DNA from: a virus
Virus record (IMG/VR): IMGVR_UViG_3300022822_000014
Coordinates: 1 to 64,000 of that record
Strand: one strand, 5' to 3'
DNA: 64,000 nt
Shown here: positions 8,913-17,791 of the stretch, piece by piece
How positions within the stretch are numbered: the first letter of the stretch is position 1
Layout of the letters: every line of letters starts with the position of its first letter
Translations under genes and position numbers: made by a program
Notes under the pieces: model-generated
The model's input: the letters and a program-made list of their open reading frames with translations, nothing else
Told to the model about the DNA's origin: nothing
Database searches by the model: none

Positions 8913-9983
8913 ATGGCGAAGAAACAGGAAGTACAGGAGGCCGCATCTGCGGCCATCAAGAAGAATTTTAATCTTGGTAATTTTAAAAAAAAGAAAGGCT
9001 TTGCAGAAGCATCTGTAAAATTTAAAGAGCAGGGTTGGATACCCCTATCTAAAGCTTTTCAAGATATTACTTCCTTACCCGGTATTCCAACCGGTCACAT
9101 CACCTTACTACGAGGGCATTCTGACACAGGAAAAACTACTGCTTTATTAGAAGCAGCAGTAAGTGCACAGAAAATGGGTATCTTACCGGTATTTATTATC
9201 TCGGAGATGAAATGGTCATGGGAGCATGCAAGGGAGATGGGGCTTCAATTTAATGAAGTTAAAGATGAAAACGGTAAAGTAGTAGATTTTGAAGGACATT
9301 TTCTATATGCAGACCGAGGATCTTTAAATACCATTGAAGAAGTAGCTGTACATATGGCTGACTTAATGGATGAGCAGGCTAAAGGTAACTTACCTTTCGA
9401 TTTATGTTTCTTTTGGGATTCTATCGGTTCTATACCATGTGACTTATCAGTTCGTTCTAATAAGAATAACAATGAATGGAATGCGGGAGCGATGTCCACA
9501 CAGTTTGGTAATAATTTAAATCAAAAGATTTTATTATCAAGAAAAGAAAACTTTCCCTACACCAATACTCTTGTAGCTATTAATAAAGTATGGACTATGA
9601 AACCTGAGCATCCAATGGGACAACCTAAGCTGCAGAATAAAGGAGGAATGTCTATGTGGTACGACGCTACCTTAGTAGTTACCTTCGGTAATATTACAAA
9701 CCCGGGCACTTCTAAGATTAAAGCAGTTAAAGATGGTTTACAGGTAGAGTTTGCCAAACGTACAAACATCCAGATTGAAAAGAACCACATAGGGGGAGTA
9801 CAATCTAGAGGGAAAGTAGTAATGACCTCTCATGGATTTATTGAAGATGATAAAAAAGCTATCGATAAGTACAGAGACGCCCATAAAGAGCACTGGTTAA
9901 AACTTGTTGGATCAATAGATTTCGACTTAATTGAAGAAGGAGATTTAGAAGAAGAAACAATTACACCAAACCTACTAGACTAA
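8913..9983 (+). CDS. uvsX: UvsX/RecA-like recombinase
   Basis: 356 residues. Walker A GHSDTGKTT at about residues 69-77 follows GIPTGHITLLRG, as in UvsX; PVFIISEMKWSWEHAREMGL carries the post-Walker Glu, and CFFWDSIGSIP (about residue 168) is the Walker B strand. RTNIQIEKNHIGG near residue 285 is in the DNA-binding part of the family. It pairs homologous strands for recombination-dependent replication together with the SSB directly upstream. Its stop codon overlaps the start of the exonuclease gene by one base. Confidence 0.85.
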   Translation: MAKKQEVQEAASAAIKKNFNLGNFKKKKGFAEASVKFKEQGWIPLSKAFQDITSLPGIPTGHITLLRGHSDTGKTTALLEAAVSAQKMGILPVFIISEMKWSWEHAREMGLQFNEVKDENGKVVDFEGHFLYADRGSLNTIEEVAVHMADLMDEQAKGNLPFDLCFFWDSIGSIPCDLSVRSNKNNNEWNAGAMSTQFGNNLNQKILLSRKENFPYTNTLVAINKVWTMKPEHPMGQPKLQNKGGMSMWYDATLVVTFGNITNPGTSKIKAVKDGLQVEFAKRTNIQIEKNHIGGVQSRGKVVMTSHGFIEDDKKAIDKYRDAHKEHWLKLVGSIDFDLIEEGDLEEETITPNLLD

Positions 9984-11011
9984 TGACGGACTATTCAGAT
10001 CTTCTGAAAAATTTAAAACAGTCCCCACCCCGAGAGTTAAACGACCATATTTTAGTTATAGATGCTATGAATATGCTAATTCGAAGCTTTTCACTCCTTA
10101 AGGCAATGAACCCTTTAGGCCACCATGTAGGCGGTCTAATTGGTTTCCTGCGATCATTAGGATTTGTAACCCGTACTTTTGACCCGACAAGGGTACTTAT
10201 AATATGGGACGGAAAAGGAGGTTCTGCTAATAGAAAGAATATAGACCAGAATTATAAAGCCAATCGAGCAACATCTCGAATTACGCACTGGGGACTATAC
10301 GATACAAAAGCCGAAGAACAGGAAGCATTAATAGCACAACTGTATAGAACACAGGACTATATAGAATGTTTACCAGTTCAGCAGGTTATGATGGAAAAAC
10401 TTGAAGCAGATGATATTATAGCATATTTAGCAAAAACAGCATCGTCTACTAATAAGAAACTTACCATAATTTCATCAGATAAAGATTTTTTACAGCTTGT
10501 AGATGAAAACGTAGAGGTTTATGCTCCGGTTAAGAAACTTCTATTAACAGCTGCTAACATTCAAGGAGAATTACAAGTTCTTCCTGAAAACTATAATGTT
10601 GTAAAAGCCCTTTTAGGGGACAACTCTGATAATTTAGCAGGAGTAAAAGGTTTGGGGATAAAGACTATAATCTCACAGTTCCCTGACCTGGTAAATGTAC
10701 CCGGCACAACATTAGAGTATGTGTACGATGTCTGCGCAGCTAAGTTAACAGACCCCAAAGTAAAAAAAATCTTTCCTAAAATTATAAGCGAATGGGATCG
10801 TGTGGAAACTAATTTTAAATTAATGGATTTACACATTACAGCGTTGGATCAGAAAGAAAAAGACCATATATTAGAAGTAATAAAGAGCCCAATACCGGCA
10901 CTACAGGTAGGAGGATTCCTACACTTACTGGACACAGATAAGATTGAAGGGATCACCAAAAATACAGAAGGTTGGTTGGAAAATTTTAGAGGATTAACAA
11001 TATTTAAATAG
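9983..11011 (+). CDS. 5'-3' exonuclease (FEN/PolI N-domain family)
   Basis: 342 residues with the full set of acidic metal ligands: LVIDAMNMLIRS at residue 24, IIWDGKGGSANRK at about 73, MEKLEADDIIAYL at about 135, ISSDKDFLQLV at about 163, and GDNSDNLAGVKGLGIKT at about 212, the last being the helix-hairpin-helix DNA-binding element. It removes RNA primers and flaps on the lagging strand. Neither polymerase in the window carries a 5' nuclease domain, so this stand-alone gene supplies that function. Confidence 0.88.
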   Translation: MTDYSDLLKNLKQSPPRELNDHILVIDAMNMLIRSFSLLKAMNPLGHHVGGLIGFLRSLGFVTRTFDPTRVLIIWDGKGGSANRKNIDQNYKANRATSRITHWGLYDTKAEEQEALIAQLYRTQDYIECLPVQQVMMEKLEADDIIAYLAKTASSTNKKLTIISSDKDFLQLVDENVEVYAPVKKLLLTAANIQGELQVLPENYNVVKALLGDNSDNLAGVKGLGIKTIISQFPDLVNVPGTTLEYVYDVCAAKLTDPKVKKIFPKIISEWDRVETNFKLMDLHITALDQKEKDHILEVIKSPIPALQVGGFLHLLDTDKIEGITKNTEGWLENFRGLTIFK

Positions 11012-11019
11012 GTTATACA

Positions 11020-12357
11020 ATGACACTTAAATCACTTCAGCAATACGGAAAAGGCTTCCAATTAAAAGTACTAGGATCACTACTAACAGACAAAACATTC
11101 CTACAGAATACCAGAGATGTATTAACAGATGTCTATTTCGATGCGGATTCACATAAGTGGATTATAAATGAAATTATCAGGTACTTTGATAAATACCATA
11201 CAGTAGTAACAATGGATGTTCTGAAAGTAGAACTTCAGAAGGTAGAGAATGAAGTACTAGTCGTAGCGTTAAAAGAAGAGCTTAGAAACTCTTACGCAGC
11301 ATCTCAAGAGGATTTAGAGTATATTCAACAAGAGTTTTTAGGCTTTTGTAAGAACCAAGAGATGAAAGCTGCAATTTTAGCATCAGCAGACCTTTTAAAA
11401 GATGGAGATTTCGACGGGATTAGAAATCAAGTTGAAAAGGCAATGAAAGCTGGGATGGATAAAAACATTGGCCATGAATACAATAAAGATGTAGAGACTC
11501 GATACAGAGTTGACTACAGGCCTACTATCCCAACACCTTGGCCTATAATGAATGATGCTATACAGGGAGGATTCGGACCAGGAGATTTAATTATCATGTT
11601 TGGTAACCCAGGAGGTGGAAAATCATGGACTATGGTAGCAGCTGGAGCCCACGCTGTAAAACTAGGGTATAATGTTATATATTACACCTTAGAATTAGGA
11701 GAAGACTATGTTGGGAAACGATTTGACTGTTATTTTACCGGATATTCTATAGATGAAGTAAACAAACATAGAAAAGAAGTTCAGAAGACAGTAGACGCAC
11801 TAAAGGGGAAGTTAATTGTTAAAGAATACCCACCAAAGGGAGCAACAGTAAATACTATTAAGTCTCATATACAGAAATGTACCGATATGGGGCATAAACC
11901 AGACTTAGTAATCATTGATTATGTTGATTACCTAAGAGCACCTTCAAGAGGTAAATTCGCCGAAAGAAAAGATGAAATCGATGATGTTTTTATCGCAACT
12001 AAAGGATTAGCCAAAGAATTAAAAATACCAATCTTAACACCTTCACAGGTTAACCGTATGGGAGCTAAAGATTCAATAATAGAAGGAGATAAAGCTGCAG
12101 GATCGTATGATAAGATGATGGTAGCCGATGTATGTTTATCCTTATCTAGGATGAAAGAAGATAAAGTTTTAGGAACTGGTCGAATTCATATTATGAAAAA
12201 CAGATACGGTATGGACGGAATGACTTACGACATAAACATGGATACCAATAACGGACATATATCATTTAAAGGTAAAACAGACTTAGATGATCTATTAGCA
12301 GAAGCCGCTAAACCTAAGTATAACTTAACATCAGAAACGCTACAGAAATTACTATAA
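11020..12357 (+). CDS. Replicative DNA helicase, DnaB/gp41 family
   Basis: 445 residues. The N-terminal domain (residues 1-130) is helical; the RecA-like motor has Walker A GNPGGGKSW at about 199, the ELGEDYVGKRFD arginine-containing segment, Walker B DLVIIDYVDYLR at about 296, and PSQVNRMGAKDS followed by MKNRYGMDGMTYD at the end. It unwinds the fork as a hexamer on the lagging strand. The start is preceded by GTTATACA. No separate primase gene was recognised in the window. Confidence 0.85.
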   Translation: MTLKSLQQYGKGFQLKVLGSLLTDKTFLQNTRDVLTDVYFDADSHKWIINEIIRYFDKYHTVVTMDVLKVELQKVENEVLVVALKEELRNSYAASQEDLEYIQQEFLGFCKNQEMKAAILASADLLKDGDFDGIRNQVEKAMKAGMDKNIGHEYNKDVETRYRVDYRPTIPTPWPIMNDAIQGGFGPGDLIIMFGNPGGGKSWTMVAAGAHAVKLGYNVIYYTLELGEDYVGKRFDCYFTGYSIDEVNKHRKEVQKTVDALKGKLIVKEYPPKGATVNTIKSHIQKCTDMGHKPDLVIIDYVDYLRAPSRGKFAERKDEIDDVFIATKGLAKELKIPILTPSQVNRMGAKDSIIEGDKAAGSYDKMMVADVCLSLSRMKEDKVLGTGRIHIMKNRYGMDGMTYDINMDTNNGHISFKGKTDLDDLLAEAAKPKYNLTSETLQKLL

Positions 12358-12384
12358 TAAAGTTCTTAAAAAACCAGACAAAAG

Positions 12385-12400
12385 TAGAATATATATTCTA
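12385..12400. promoter_or_regulatory. 16-base perfect palindrome upstream of nrdB
   Basis: TAGAATATATATTCTA reads the same on both strands, 74 bases before the NrdB start and in the only sizeable gap (116 bases) around it. It could be an operator for ribonucleotide-reductase expression or the core of a promoter; either is inference. Confidence 0.35.
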
Positions 12401-12473
12401 TTTATTAAAACGTCCCCGAGAGATAACCAAGAGGATATTCCCATCTAATTTAACTTCAAATATATAAATACAT

Positions 12474-13448
12474 ATGAGTCTTTTACAGGAACGAATTGTT
12501 TACAAGCCCTTTGAATATCCACAAGCATTCGACTACTGGCTCCGACAGCAACAAGCCCACTGGCTACATACAGAAATACCAATGTCACAAGATGTAACAG
12601 ACTGGAATTCTAACCTAAAGGATCATGAAAAGAACCTTATTGGGGGAATCTTAAAAGGATTCGCACAAACCGAAACAGTAGTAAATGACTACTGGACTAA
12701 TTTAGTTACAAAATGGTTTAGAAAACCAGAAGTCATTGCAATGGCGGTCACTTTTGGATCTTTTGAAACAATACACGCAGAAGCTTATTCATTATTAAAC
12801 GAACAGCTGGGTTTGGATAATTTTGCGGAGTTTATGGAGGATGAAGCTACAATGGCAAAAATTCAACATCTAATGGATGTTAGAGATTCACACGAATCTC
12901 CGGATTGGCACCAAAGAGCTGTCTCTCTCGCTATCTTCTCTGCTTTCACAGAAGGAGTTAACTTATTTAGTTCCTTTGCAGTGTTACTTTCATTTAAGAT
13001 GAGAAACAAACTAAAAGGTGTTGGACAGATAGTAGAATGGTCAGTAAGAGATGAATCACTACACTCAGAAGCAGGATGTTGGTTATTTAGAACATTAATG
13101 AAAGAGCACCCAGAATTTAAAACAACTAAATTAGAGCAGGATATAAGAGAAGCGGCAATTGCTGCCATAAAACTTGAATACGACTTTATAGACAAAGTCT
13201 TCGAAATGGGGGATTTAGAGAATCTTACCAAAGAAGAGCTTAAGAATTTTATTAAACATAGAGTAAACACCAAAATGGGGGACTTAGGACTAAAACCATT
13301 AATACCCTCAACAGAAATTGACACAGGAGCATTAAAGACAATGAAATGGTTTGACGCAGTAATTGCAGGTAAACAGCAAACAGACTTCTTTGCAAGCAGG
13401 GTTACAAATTATAGTAAAGGACATATGGATTGGGATTTAGCATTTTAA
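12474..13448 (+). CDS. nrdB: Class Ia ribonucleotide reductase, small subunit
   Basis: 324 residues. Di-iron ligands are readable: FETIHAEAYSLL holds Glu, His and the radical Tyr (E-x-x-H-x-x-x-Y), AFTEGVNLFSSF the next Glu, and VRDESLHSEAG the last Glu-x-x-His pair; the first ligand position appears to be the Glu of AQTETVVND where E. coli has Asp. The C-terminus MDWDLAF should dock into the large subunit. It generates the tyrosyl radical needed to make dNTPs. The gene lies 9 bases ahead of nrdA. Confidence 0.9.
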   Translation: MSLLQERIVYKPFEYPQAFDYWLRQQQAHWLHTEIPMSQDVTDWNSNLKDHEKNLIGGILKGFAQTETVVNDYWTNLVTKWFRKPEVIAMAVTFGSFETIHAEAYSLLNEQLGLDNFAEFMEDEATMAKIQHLMDVRDSHESPDWHQRAVSLAIFSAFTEGVNLFSSFAVLLSFKMRNKLKGVGQIVEWSVRDESLHSEAGCWLFRTLMKEHPEFKTTKLEQDIREAAIAAIKLEYDFIDKVFEMGDLENLTKEELKNFIKHRVNTKMGDLGLKPLIPSTEIDTGALKTMKWFDAVIAGKQQTDFFASRVTNYSKGHMDWDLAF

Positions 13449-13457
13449 ATATAAAAC

Positions 13458-15173
13458 ATGAGCACAGTAATAAGTACTTCCAATTGGGAAGCAGGAAAAG
13501 ACTATCCGGAATGGATGAACGAAGTTTCAATAGCAACAATATCAAAAGGGTATTTACTACCAAATGAAACACCAAAATTAGCATACAAGAGAGTAGCTGA
13601 TACGGTAGCTAAAAGACTAGATCGACCAGATTTAGCACCAAAATTCTTCAGGTATATGTGGAAAGGGTGGTTAAATTTAGCCTCACCTGTTCTATCAAAT
13701 ACAGGAACTGATAAAGGATTACCAATCTCATGTTTCGGAATTGATACCCCCGACTCAATTCGAGGTATTGGCTTGACCAATGCTGAACTCATGAGATTGA
13801 CTTCCTTAGGGGGTGGAGTTGGTATTGGATTATCTAAAGTTAGAGGTAGAGGTCAAAAAATCGGAACCTTAGAAATGGGACAGTCAGAAGGTGTAATACC
13901 TTGGGCTAAGATTTACGATTCTACTATCATAGCAACTAACCAAGGCGCAGTTCGTAGAGGAGCAGCATCAGTTAACCTAGATATAAATCACCCAGATATT
14001 AAAGAATTTTTACAAATTAGAAGACCTAAAGGAGACCCTAATAGACAGTGTCTAAACCTACACCAATGCGTTGTAGTGGATGATAGCTTTATGGAGAAAC
14101 TCGACAGGAGAGTACCGGAGGCAATGGAGACATGGGTAGAGATACTTAAGTCTAGAGTAGAAACAGGAGAACCCTATATTATGTTTAAGGATAACGTTAA
14201 TAATGACAATCCTCCTGCATATACGAGAAATAACCTTGAAGTTACGATGACAAATATCTGTTCGGAAATTACATTATTTACCGACGAAGAACATTCCTTT
14301 ATTTGTTGTCTATCCTCAGTAAATTTAACGAAATGGCACGAATGGAAAAATACAGATTTGATAGAAACAGCAATTTATTTCTTAGATGGAGTACTAGAGG
14401 AATTTCTAGCAAAGACCTCTGGAAGAGATTCCTTGATAAGATCAGCAAGATCTGCTAAAAAAGGAAGAGCACTTGGATTAGGAGTATTAGGATGGCATAC
14501 ATTTTTACAAAACGAAAGAATACCTTTCAATTCGATAGCAGCAACATCGTACACACATCAAATATTCTCGGATATTAAAAATAAAGCAGAAGCAGCTTCA
14601 AGAAAACTAGCAGATGAGTATGGAGAGCCGTTATGGTGCAAAGGAACTGGAATGAGAAATAGTCACTTACTGGCTATCGCACCAACAGTATCAAATTCCA
14701 CTATATCAGGAGGAGTTTCAGCAGGAATTGAACCAGTACCAGCAAACGTTTATACCTTTAACTCAGCAAAAGGAACTTTTATTAGAAAAAATCCAGCATT
14801 AGAGTCATATTTAGACGAAAAAGGGCATAATACAGAAGAAGTTTGGGATCAAATCATGAAAGATAGAGGTTCTGTAGCTAATCTACCTGAAGATATTATG
14901 ACAGTAGAGGATAAAGAGGTATTCTTAACATTTGCTGAAATAAACCAACTTGCTTTGGTAGAACAAGCAGCAGTTAGACAAAAATACATTGATCAAACAC
15001 AATCTTTAAACTTAGCCTTTGATCCAACAGATAGTCCAAGATTTATCAACCTAGTTCACCAACAAGCTTGGAAGTTAGGAATAAAAACACTATATTACCT
15101 AAGAACAGACTCAGTAATAAACGGAGATATAGGATCAAGAACATCTGAAGATTGTTTAAGCTGTGATGGGTAA
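13458..15173 (+). CDS. nrdA: Class Ia ribonucleotide reductase, large subunit (no ATP cone)
   Basis: 571 residues, much shorter than the roughly 750 of cellular NrdA because the N-terminal ATP-cone is missing, so dATP feedback through that domain should be absent. The active site is present: PISCFGID (first redox Cys), TNICSEI with Asn, catalytic Cys and Glu (around residue 270), and FICCLSSVNL (second redox Cys). The tail ends SRTSEDCLSCDG, whose C-x-x-C accepts electrons from thioredoxin; a thioredoxin gene is at 19214. The last 15 codons occur again at 15660-15704 after an intervening nuclease gene. Confidence 0.92.
   Translation: MSTVISTSNWEAGKDYPEWMNEVSIATISKGYLLPNETPKLAYKRVADTVAKRLDRPDLAPKFFRYMWKGWLNLASPVLSNTGTDKGLPISCFGIDTPDSIRGIGLTNAELMRLTSLGGGVGIGLSKVRGRGQKIGTLEMGQSEGVIPWAKIYDSTIIATNQGAVRRGAASVNLDINHPDIKEFLQIRRPKGDPNRQCLNLHQCVVVDDSFMEKLDRRVPEAMETWVEILKSRVETGEPYIMFKDNVNNDNPPAYTRNNLEVTMTNICSEITLFTDEEHSFICCLSSVNLTKWHEWKNTDLIETAIYFLDGVLEEFLAKTSGRDSLIRSARSAKKGRALGLGVLGWHTFLQNERIPFNSIAATSYTHQIFSDIKNKAEAASRKLADEYGEPLWCKGTGMRNSHLLAIAPTVSNSTISGGVSAGIEPVPANVYTFNSAKGTFIRKNPALESYLDEKGHNTEEVWDQIMKDRGSVANLPEDIMTVEDKEVFLTFAEINQLALVEQAAVRQKYIDQTQSLNLAFDPTDSPRFINLVHQQAWKLGIKTLYYLRTDSVINGDIGSRTSEDCLSCDG
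15126..15170 (+). repeat. NrdA-tail direct repeat, copy 1
   Basis: 45 bases coding DIGSRTSEDCLSCDG at the end of nrdA. Compared with copy 2 the first 20 bases are identical and the rest differ at 5 positions, all synonymous (two Ser codons and one Asp codon). Confidence 0.9.
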
Positions 15174-15188
15174 ATTAAATTAATTATT

Positions 15189-15617
15189 ATGTATATACTA
15201 TATATACTGGTATCTGCTGCACTATTAGGTGTAGTAGTATTCCTTATAATACAAGTAAAAAAACTTAAGAGAGAATTAATACAGCAGCAAGTATCGTTTG
15301 ATAAACAGAAAAGCAAAATATCTGCTGATGCTAAAAAAAGATCAGGTTCTGTGCAGTGGGGATTAACTATTGAGAATTTTGTACCCTTTATGGATGTTTT
15401 CCCTATACCTCCGGAAAATACTCATCATTTAGGTAAACCTATTGATTTTTTAGGCTTTACAGATTTGGATAAACCAGAAACAACTACTGTTCATCTCATT
15501 GAGGTAAAAAGTGGGACAGCTTTTTTGAATGGCCATCAAAAAAACATAAAAAAAGCGGTAGAAGACGGTAGAGTAAAGTGGCATGAAGTTAGAGTAAAAG
15601 CAAACACAGTTAAGTAA
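15189..15617 (+). CDS. Membrane-anchored PD-(D/E)XK nuclease, Holliday-junction-resolvase-related (PF10107-like)
   Basis: 142 residues. Residues 2-22 are a hydrophobic anchor, 23-50 a charged helix, and the rest a compact nuclease-like domain: GLTIENFVPFMDVFPIP, then GKPIDFLGF (catalytic Asp) and HLIEVKSGTAF (catalytic Glu-x-Lys), then IKKAVEDGRVKWHEVRV. This matches my memory of the family described as endonuclease related to archaeal Holliday junction resolvases. It starts 15 bases after nrdA and is followed by a second copy of the nrdA tail, a layout expected for a mobile nuclease inserted at the 3' end of nrdA. A DNA-processing role unrelated to mobility is also possible. Confidence 0.65.
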   Translation: MYILYILVSAALLGVVVFLIIQVKKLKRELIQQQVSFDKQKSKISADAKKRSGSVQWGLTIENFVPFMDVFPIPPENTHHLGKPIDFLGFTDLDKPETTTVHLIEVKSGTAFLNGHQKNIKKAVEDGRVKWHEVRVKANTVK

Positions 15618-15626
15618 CTATTTATA
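15618..15626 (+). promoter_or_regulatory. Late-type promoter motif CTATTTATA
   Basis: Identical to the six other copies; it directly follows the nuclease stop codon region and ends 3 bases before the ATG of the 31-residue NrdA-tail ORF, so any transcript would be nearly leaderless. Confidence 0.35.
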
Positions 15627-15629
15627 CCT

Positions 15630-15725
15630 ATGCCAAAAATTATTACAGTAACAGGAATAGATATAGGATCAAGAACATCAGAAGACTGTTTATCATGTGA
15701 TGGGTGGATTTTAAAGAAGTTATGA
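15630..15725 (+). CDS. 31-residue ORF containing a free-standing NrdA redox tail
   Basis: ATG at 15630 reads MPKIITVTG, then IDIGSRTSEDCLSCDG, then WILKKL and stop. Fifteen residues equal the NrdA C-terminus including the C-x-x-C. It may be the displaced original end of nrdA, kept after insertion of the nuclease gene with a recoded tail, or an expressed mini-protein. The six extra residues after CDG are not in NrdA as now encoded. Whether it is translated is unknown. Confidence 0.45.
   Translation: MPKIITVTGIDIGSRTSEDCLSCDGWILKKL
15660..15704 (+). repeat. NrdA-tail direct repeat, copy 2
   Basis: Second 45-base copy, 534 bases from copy 1, same amino acids, 40 of 45 bases identical. Confidence 0.9.
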
Positions 15726-15786
15726 ATAAAATAGAAGAAATTTTTAAAGCATAGACTACCCTACATTAATACATAAATCTTACTAA

Positions 15787-16986
15787 ATGATTATAGAATT
15801 AAACGATTTTTTAAATACACAAGATTGTGATGCATTAATTAAATTAATAAAGGCAAATAATCAACCTTCCACTGTAGCTGATGCTACAAAAAAAGCTGTA
15901 GTTGATAGTTCAAGAACTTCAACCACTTGTAATTTACCTGCTGATAATGATGTAGTGTTAAGACTAAGTAAAAAAATAGCAAATACTTTAGGAATTAGAA
16001 CAGCCAAAATAGAAGCATTACAAGGACAATTATATAAAGTAGGGCAGGAATTTAAACCCCACTATGACTTCTTTTTAGGCGAACATTATAACCAGCACTG
16101 CTTATCATCAGGTAATCGAACGCAAACACTAATGATTTACTTAAATGATGGTTTGGAAGGTGGTGAAACAGAATTTTCTATTTTAAAACAATCGTTTAAA
16201 CCTACTAAAGGTAAAGCTTTACTATGGAATAACATGATAGACGGTAAAGTAAATAATGATGTATTACATGCAGGAAAACCTATTATAAAAGGAAAAAAAT
16301 ATATTATTACTGCTTGGATTAGAGAAAATGATTGGAACGGCGCAGAAGACAATAGATTAGCACAAGAACATATGGTTAAAAAATCCCACACATTTTCATC
16401 AGCATTAGATTTCCCTAAATTAACAAAAAATGGTTTCGAAGTATTTAAATTTGATGATAAACTATTTAATGACTGTGTTGAAGGAATAATAAGTGTAGCC
16501 GATAAAAGTTATAAAGAGGAATATGCTGGTAAAGATACTACTCAACCCGGTTCATCAACAATTTATCCTATATGGGAAATACCTAATTTAACAAATAAGA
16601 TACACGATTACTTATTACCTAAATTAGAAGCTTGGTGTGGTAAAGAATTAGAAAAAACATTCATATATGGGTTTAGAAATTACCATAAAAATAGTAGTTT
16701 AATCTTACATACTGATAGAATTGAAACACACCAAATTAGTGCTATAATAATGATGTCAAAAGATTTAAGTTGCGGGTGCGGCTATAAAGAATTCGGTGAT
16801 GACTGGGCACTACAAATAAAAGGACATGACGGCGAAACAAATGAAATATTCTTCGAACCACAAGATATGGTATTTTACGAATCAGCAGTATGTGAGCATG
16901 GTAGAATAAAACCATTTGAGGGTAAAGACTATGTTAATTTTTATGTCCACTACAAGTTAAAAAACTACTCTTACATTAATGATTAG
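15787..16986 (+). CDS. Tandem-domain prolyl 4-hydroxylase (2OG-Fe(II) oxygenase)
   Basis: 399 residues containing two complete P4H-type double-stranded beta-helix domains. Domain 1 (about 1-185): FKPHYDFFLG gives H-x-D near 92, ND.LHAGKPI the distal His near 161, and the Lys of GKKYIITAWIR binds 2-oxoglutarate; the TQTLMIYLND and GGETEFSIL strands are typical of P4H alpha subunits. Domain 2 (about 210-399): SLILHTDRIE gives H-x-D near 307 and AVCEHGRIKPFEG the distal His near 371. Both domains look catalytically intact. Prolyl hydroxylation of a protein is the expected reaction. Its 3' end overlaps the next gene by 8 bases, and two glycosyltransferases follow, suggesting that the hydroxyproline made here is then glycosylated. 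Confidence 0.8.
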   Translation: MIIELNDFLNTQDCDALIKLIKANNQPSTVADATKKAVVDSSRTSTTCNLPADNDVVLRLSKKIANTLGIRTAKIEALQGQLYKVGQEFKPHYDFFLGEHYNQHCLSSGNRTQTLMIYLNDGLEGGETEFSILKQSFKPTKGKALLWNNMIDGKVNNDVLHAGKPIIKGKKYIITAWIRENDWNGAEDNRLAQEHMVKKSHTFSSALDFPKLTKNGFEVFKFDDKLFNDCVEGIISVADKSYKEEYAGKDTTQPGSSTIYPIWEIPNLTNKIHDYLLPKLEAWCGKELEKTFIYGFRNYHKNSSLILHTDRIETHQISAIIMMSKDLSCGCGYKEFGDDWALQIKGHDGETNEIFFEPQDMVFYESAVCEHGRIKPFEGKDYVNFYVHYKLKNYSYIND

Positions 16987-17791
16987 TATTCCTTGTGCTG
17001 TAGCAACAAATCATTTTAAGTGGCAAATAAGTTTATTCGAATTTAACCATTTTAAAGTGTACGGAGAAGATGCTTATAGTAAAGCTATAATTCCTATCGT
17101 AAATCGCAATTATAAAAGCGACGCAATAACAACGGAATTAGATTGGGGGCTACGCCTACCACATAAACTAGTAGATAGCGTTTTAGATATGTACAACTTT
17201 ACTGAACCTCGATATATAGTTAATAATGTATTCACAGCAGCTTACCAAGTTACAAGAGATGTAGATGATGAAGAATACCTAGAAATAATAGATGCTGATT
17301 TATTTCATTTAAAAAAATATGATGGTTACCTTCCTAGTGATAACGAAGTAGTTGTAGACGCTACATACGAAAATTGGCATTTAAAAGTAAACAGCGACAA
17401 TAGAAATATTATTCACAAATACTTACACCACAATGATTATCAGTACATGAATGGAGGTTTTAATGTCATACTAAAGAAAAAAGTATTTGACAAAATCTAC
17501 CACGAAGCAGTAGAAACATCAATCAAAGTCAGTGACGAATATCCTAATACTAGCCATAGCTGGTGGGCTTTAATGTATGGGCTTAACGTGGCATGTCACA
17601 ATAGTAAAATTAAAATGGTAGACGGTAAAAATTGTTATTACCCAAACATAAATGAATTAAAAGAATCACACCACATAGCACATTATAGTTGCGACCCCCT
17701 ATTCAATAAAAATAAATTTCACGAAATAAAATGGGATAATTTTCCTAATAACAAATTTTACAAGTCAATTACAGAATGGAAACAATATTAG
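16979..17791 (+). CDS. Glycosyltransferase resembling hydroxyproline O-arabinosyltransferase / peptidyl-serine galactosyltransferase
   Basis: 270 residues. Starts MISIPCAVATNHFKWQISL, where the N-x-F-x-W-Q order recalls the N-terminus of plant HPAT/SGT1 enzymes. EYLEIIDADLFHLKKYDG (about residue 100) offers a D-x-D metal site; YMNGGFNVILKKKVFDKI, WWALMYGLNVACHN and HHIAHYSCDPLFN correspond in order to the nucleotide-sugar and acceptor segments of that family. Sequence similarity is judged by eye and is weak, so the precise sugar is open. The gene overlaps the P4H gene upstream by 8 bases and the GnT1-like gene downstream by 16, making a three-gene translational unit. Confidence 0.45.
   Translation: MISIPCAVATNHFKWQISLFEFNHFKVYGEDAYSKAIIPIVNRNYKSDAITTELDWGLRLPHKLVDSVLDMYNFTEPRYIVNNVFTAAYQVTRDVDDEEYLEIIDADLFHLKKYDGYLPSDNEVVVDATYENWHLKVNSDNRNIIHKYLHHNDYQYMNGGFNVILKKKVFDKIYHEAVETSIKVSDEYPNTSHSWWALMYGLNVACHNSKIKMVDGKNCYYPNINELKESHHIAHYSCDPLFNKNKFHEIKWDNFPNNKFYKSITEWKQY

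Noticed and set aside
12474-15173. Intein or group I intron inside nrdA or nrdB
   Set aside because: Both reading frames run through all family motifs without interruption; only the 3' end of nrdA is affected by an insertion.
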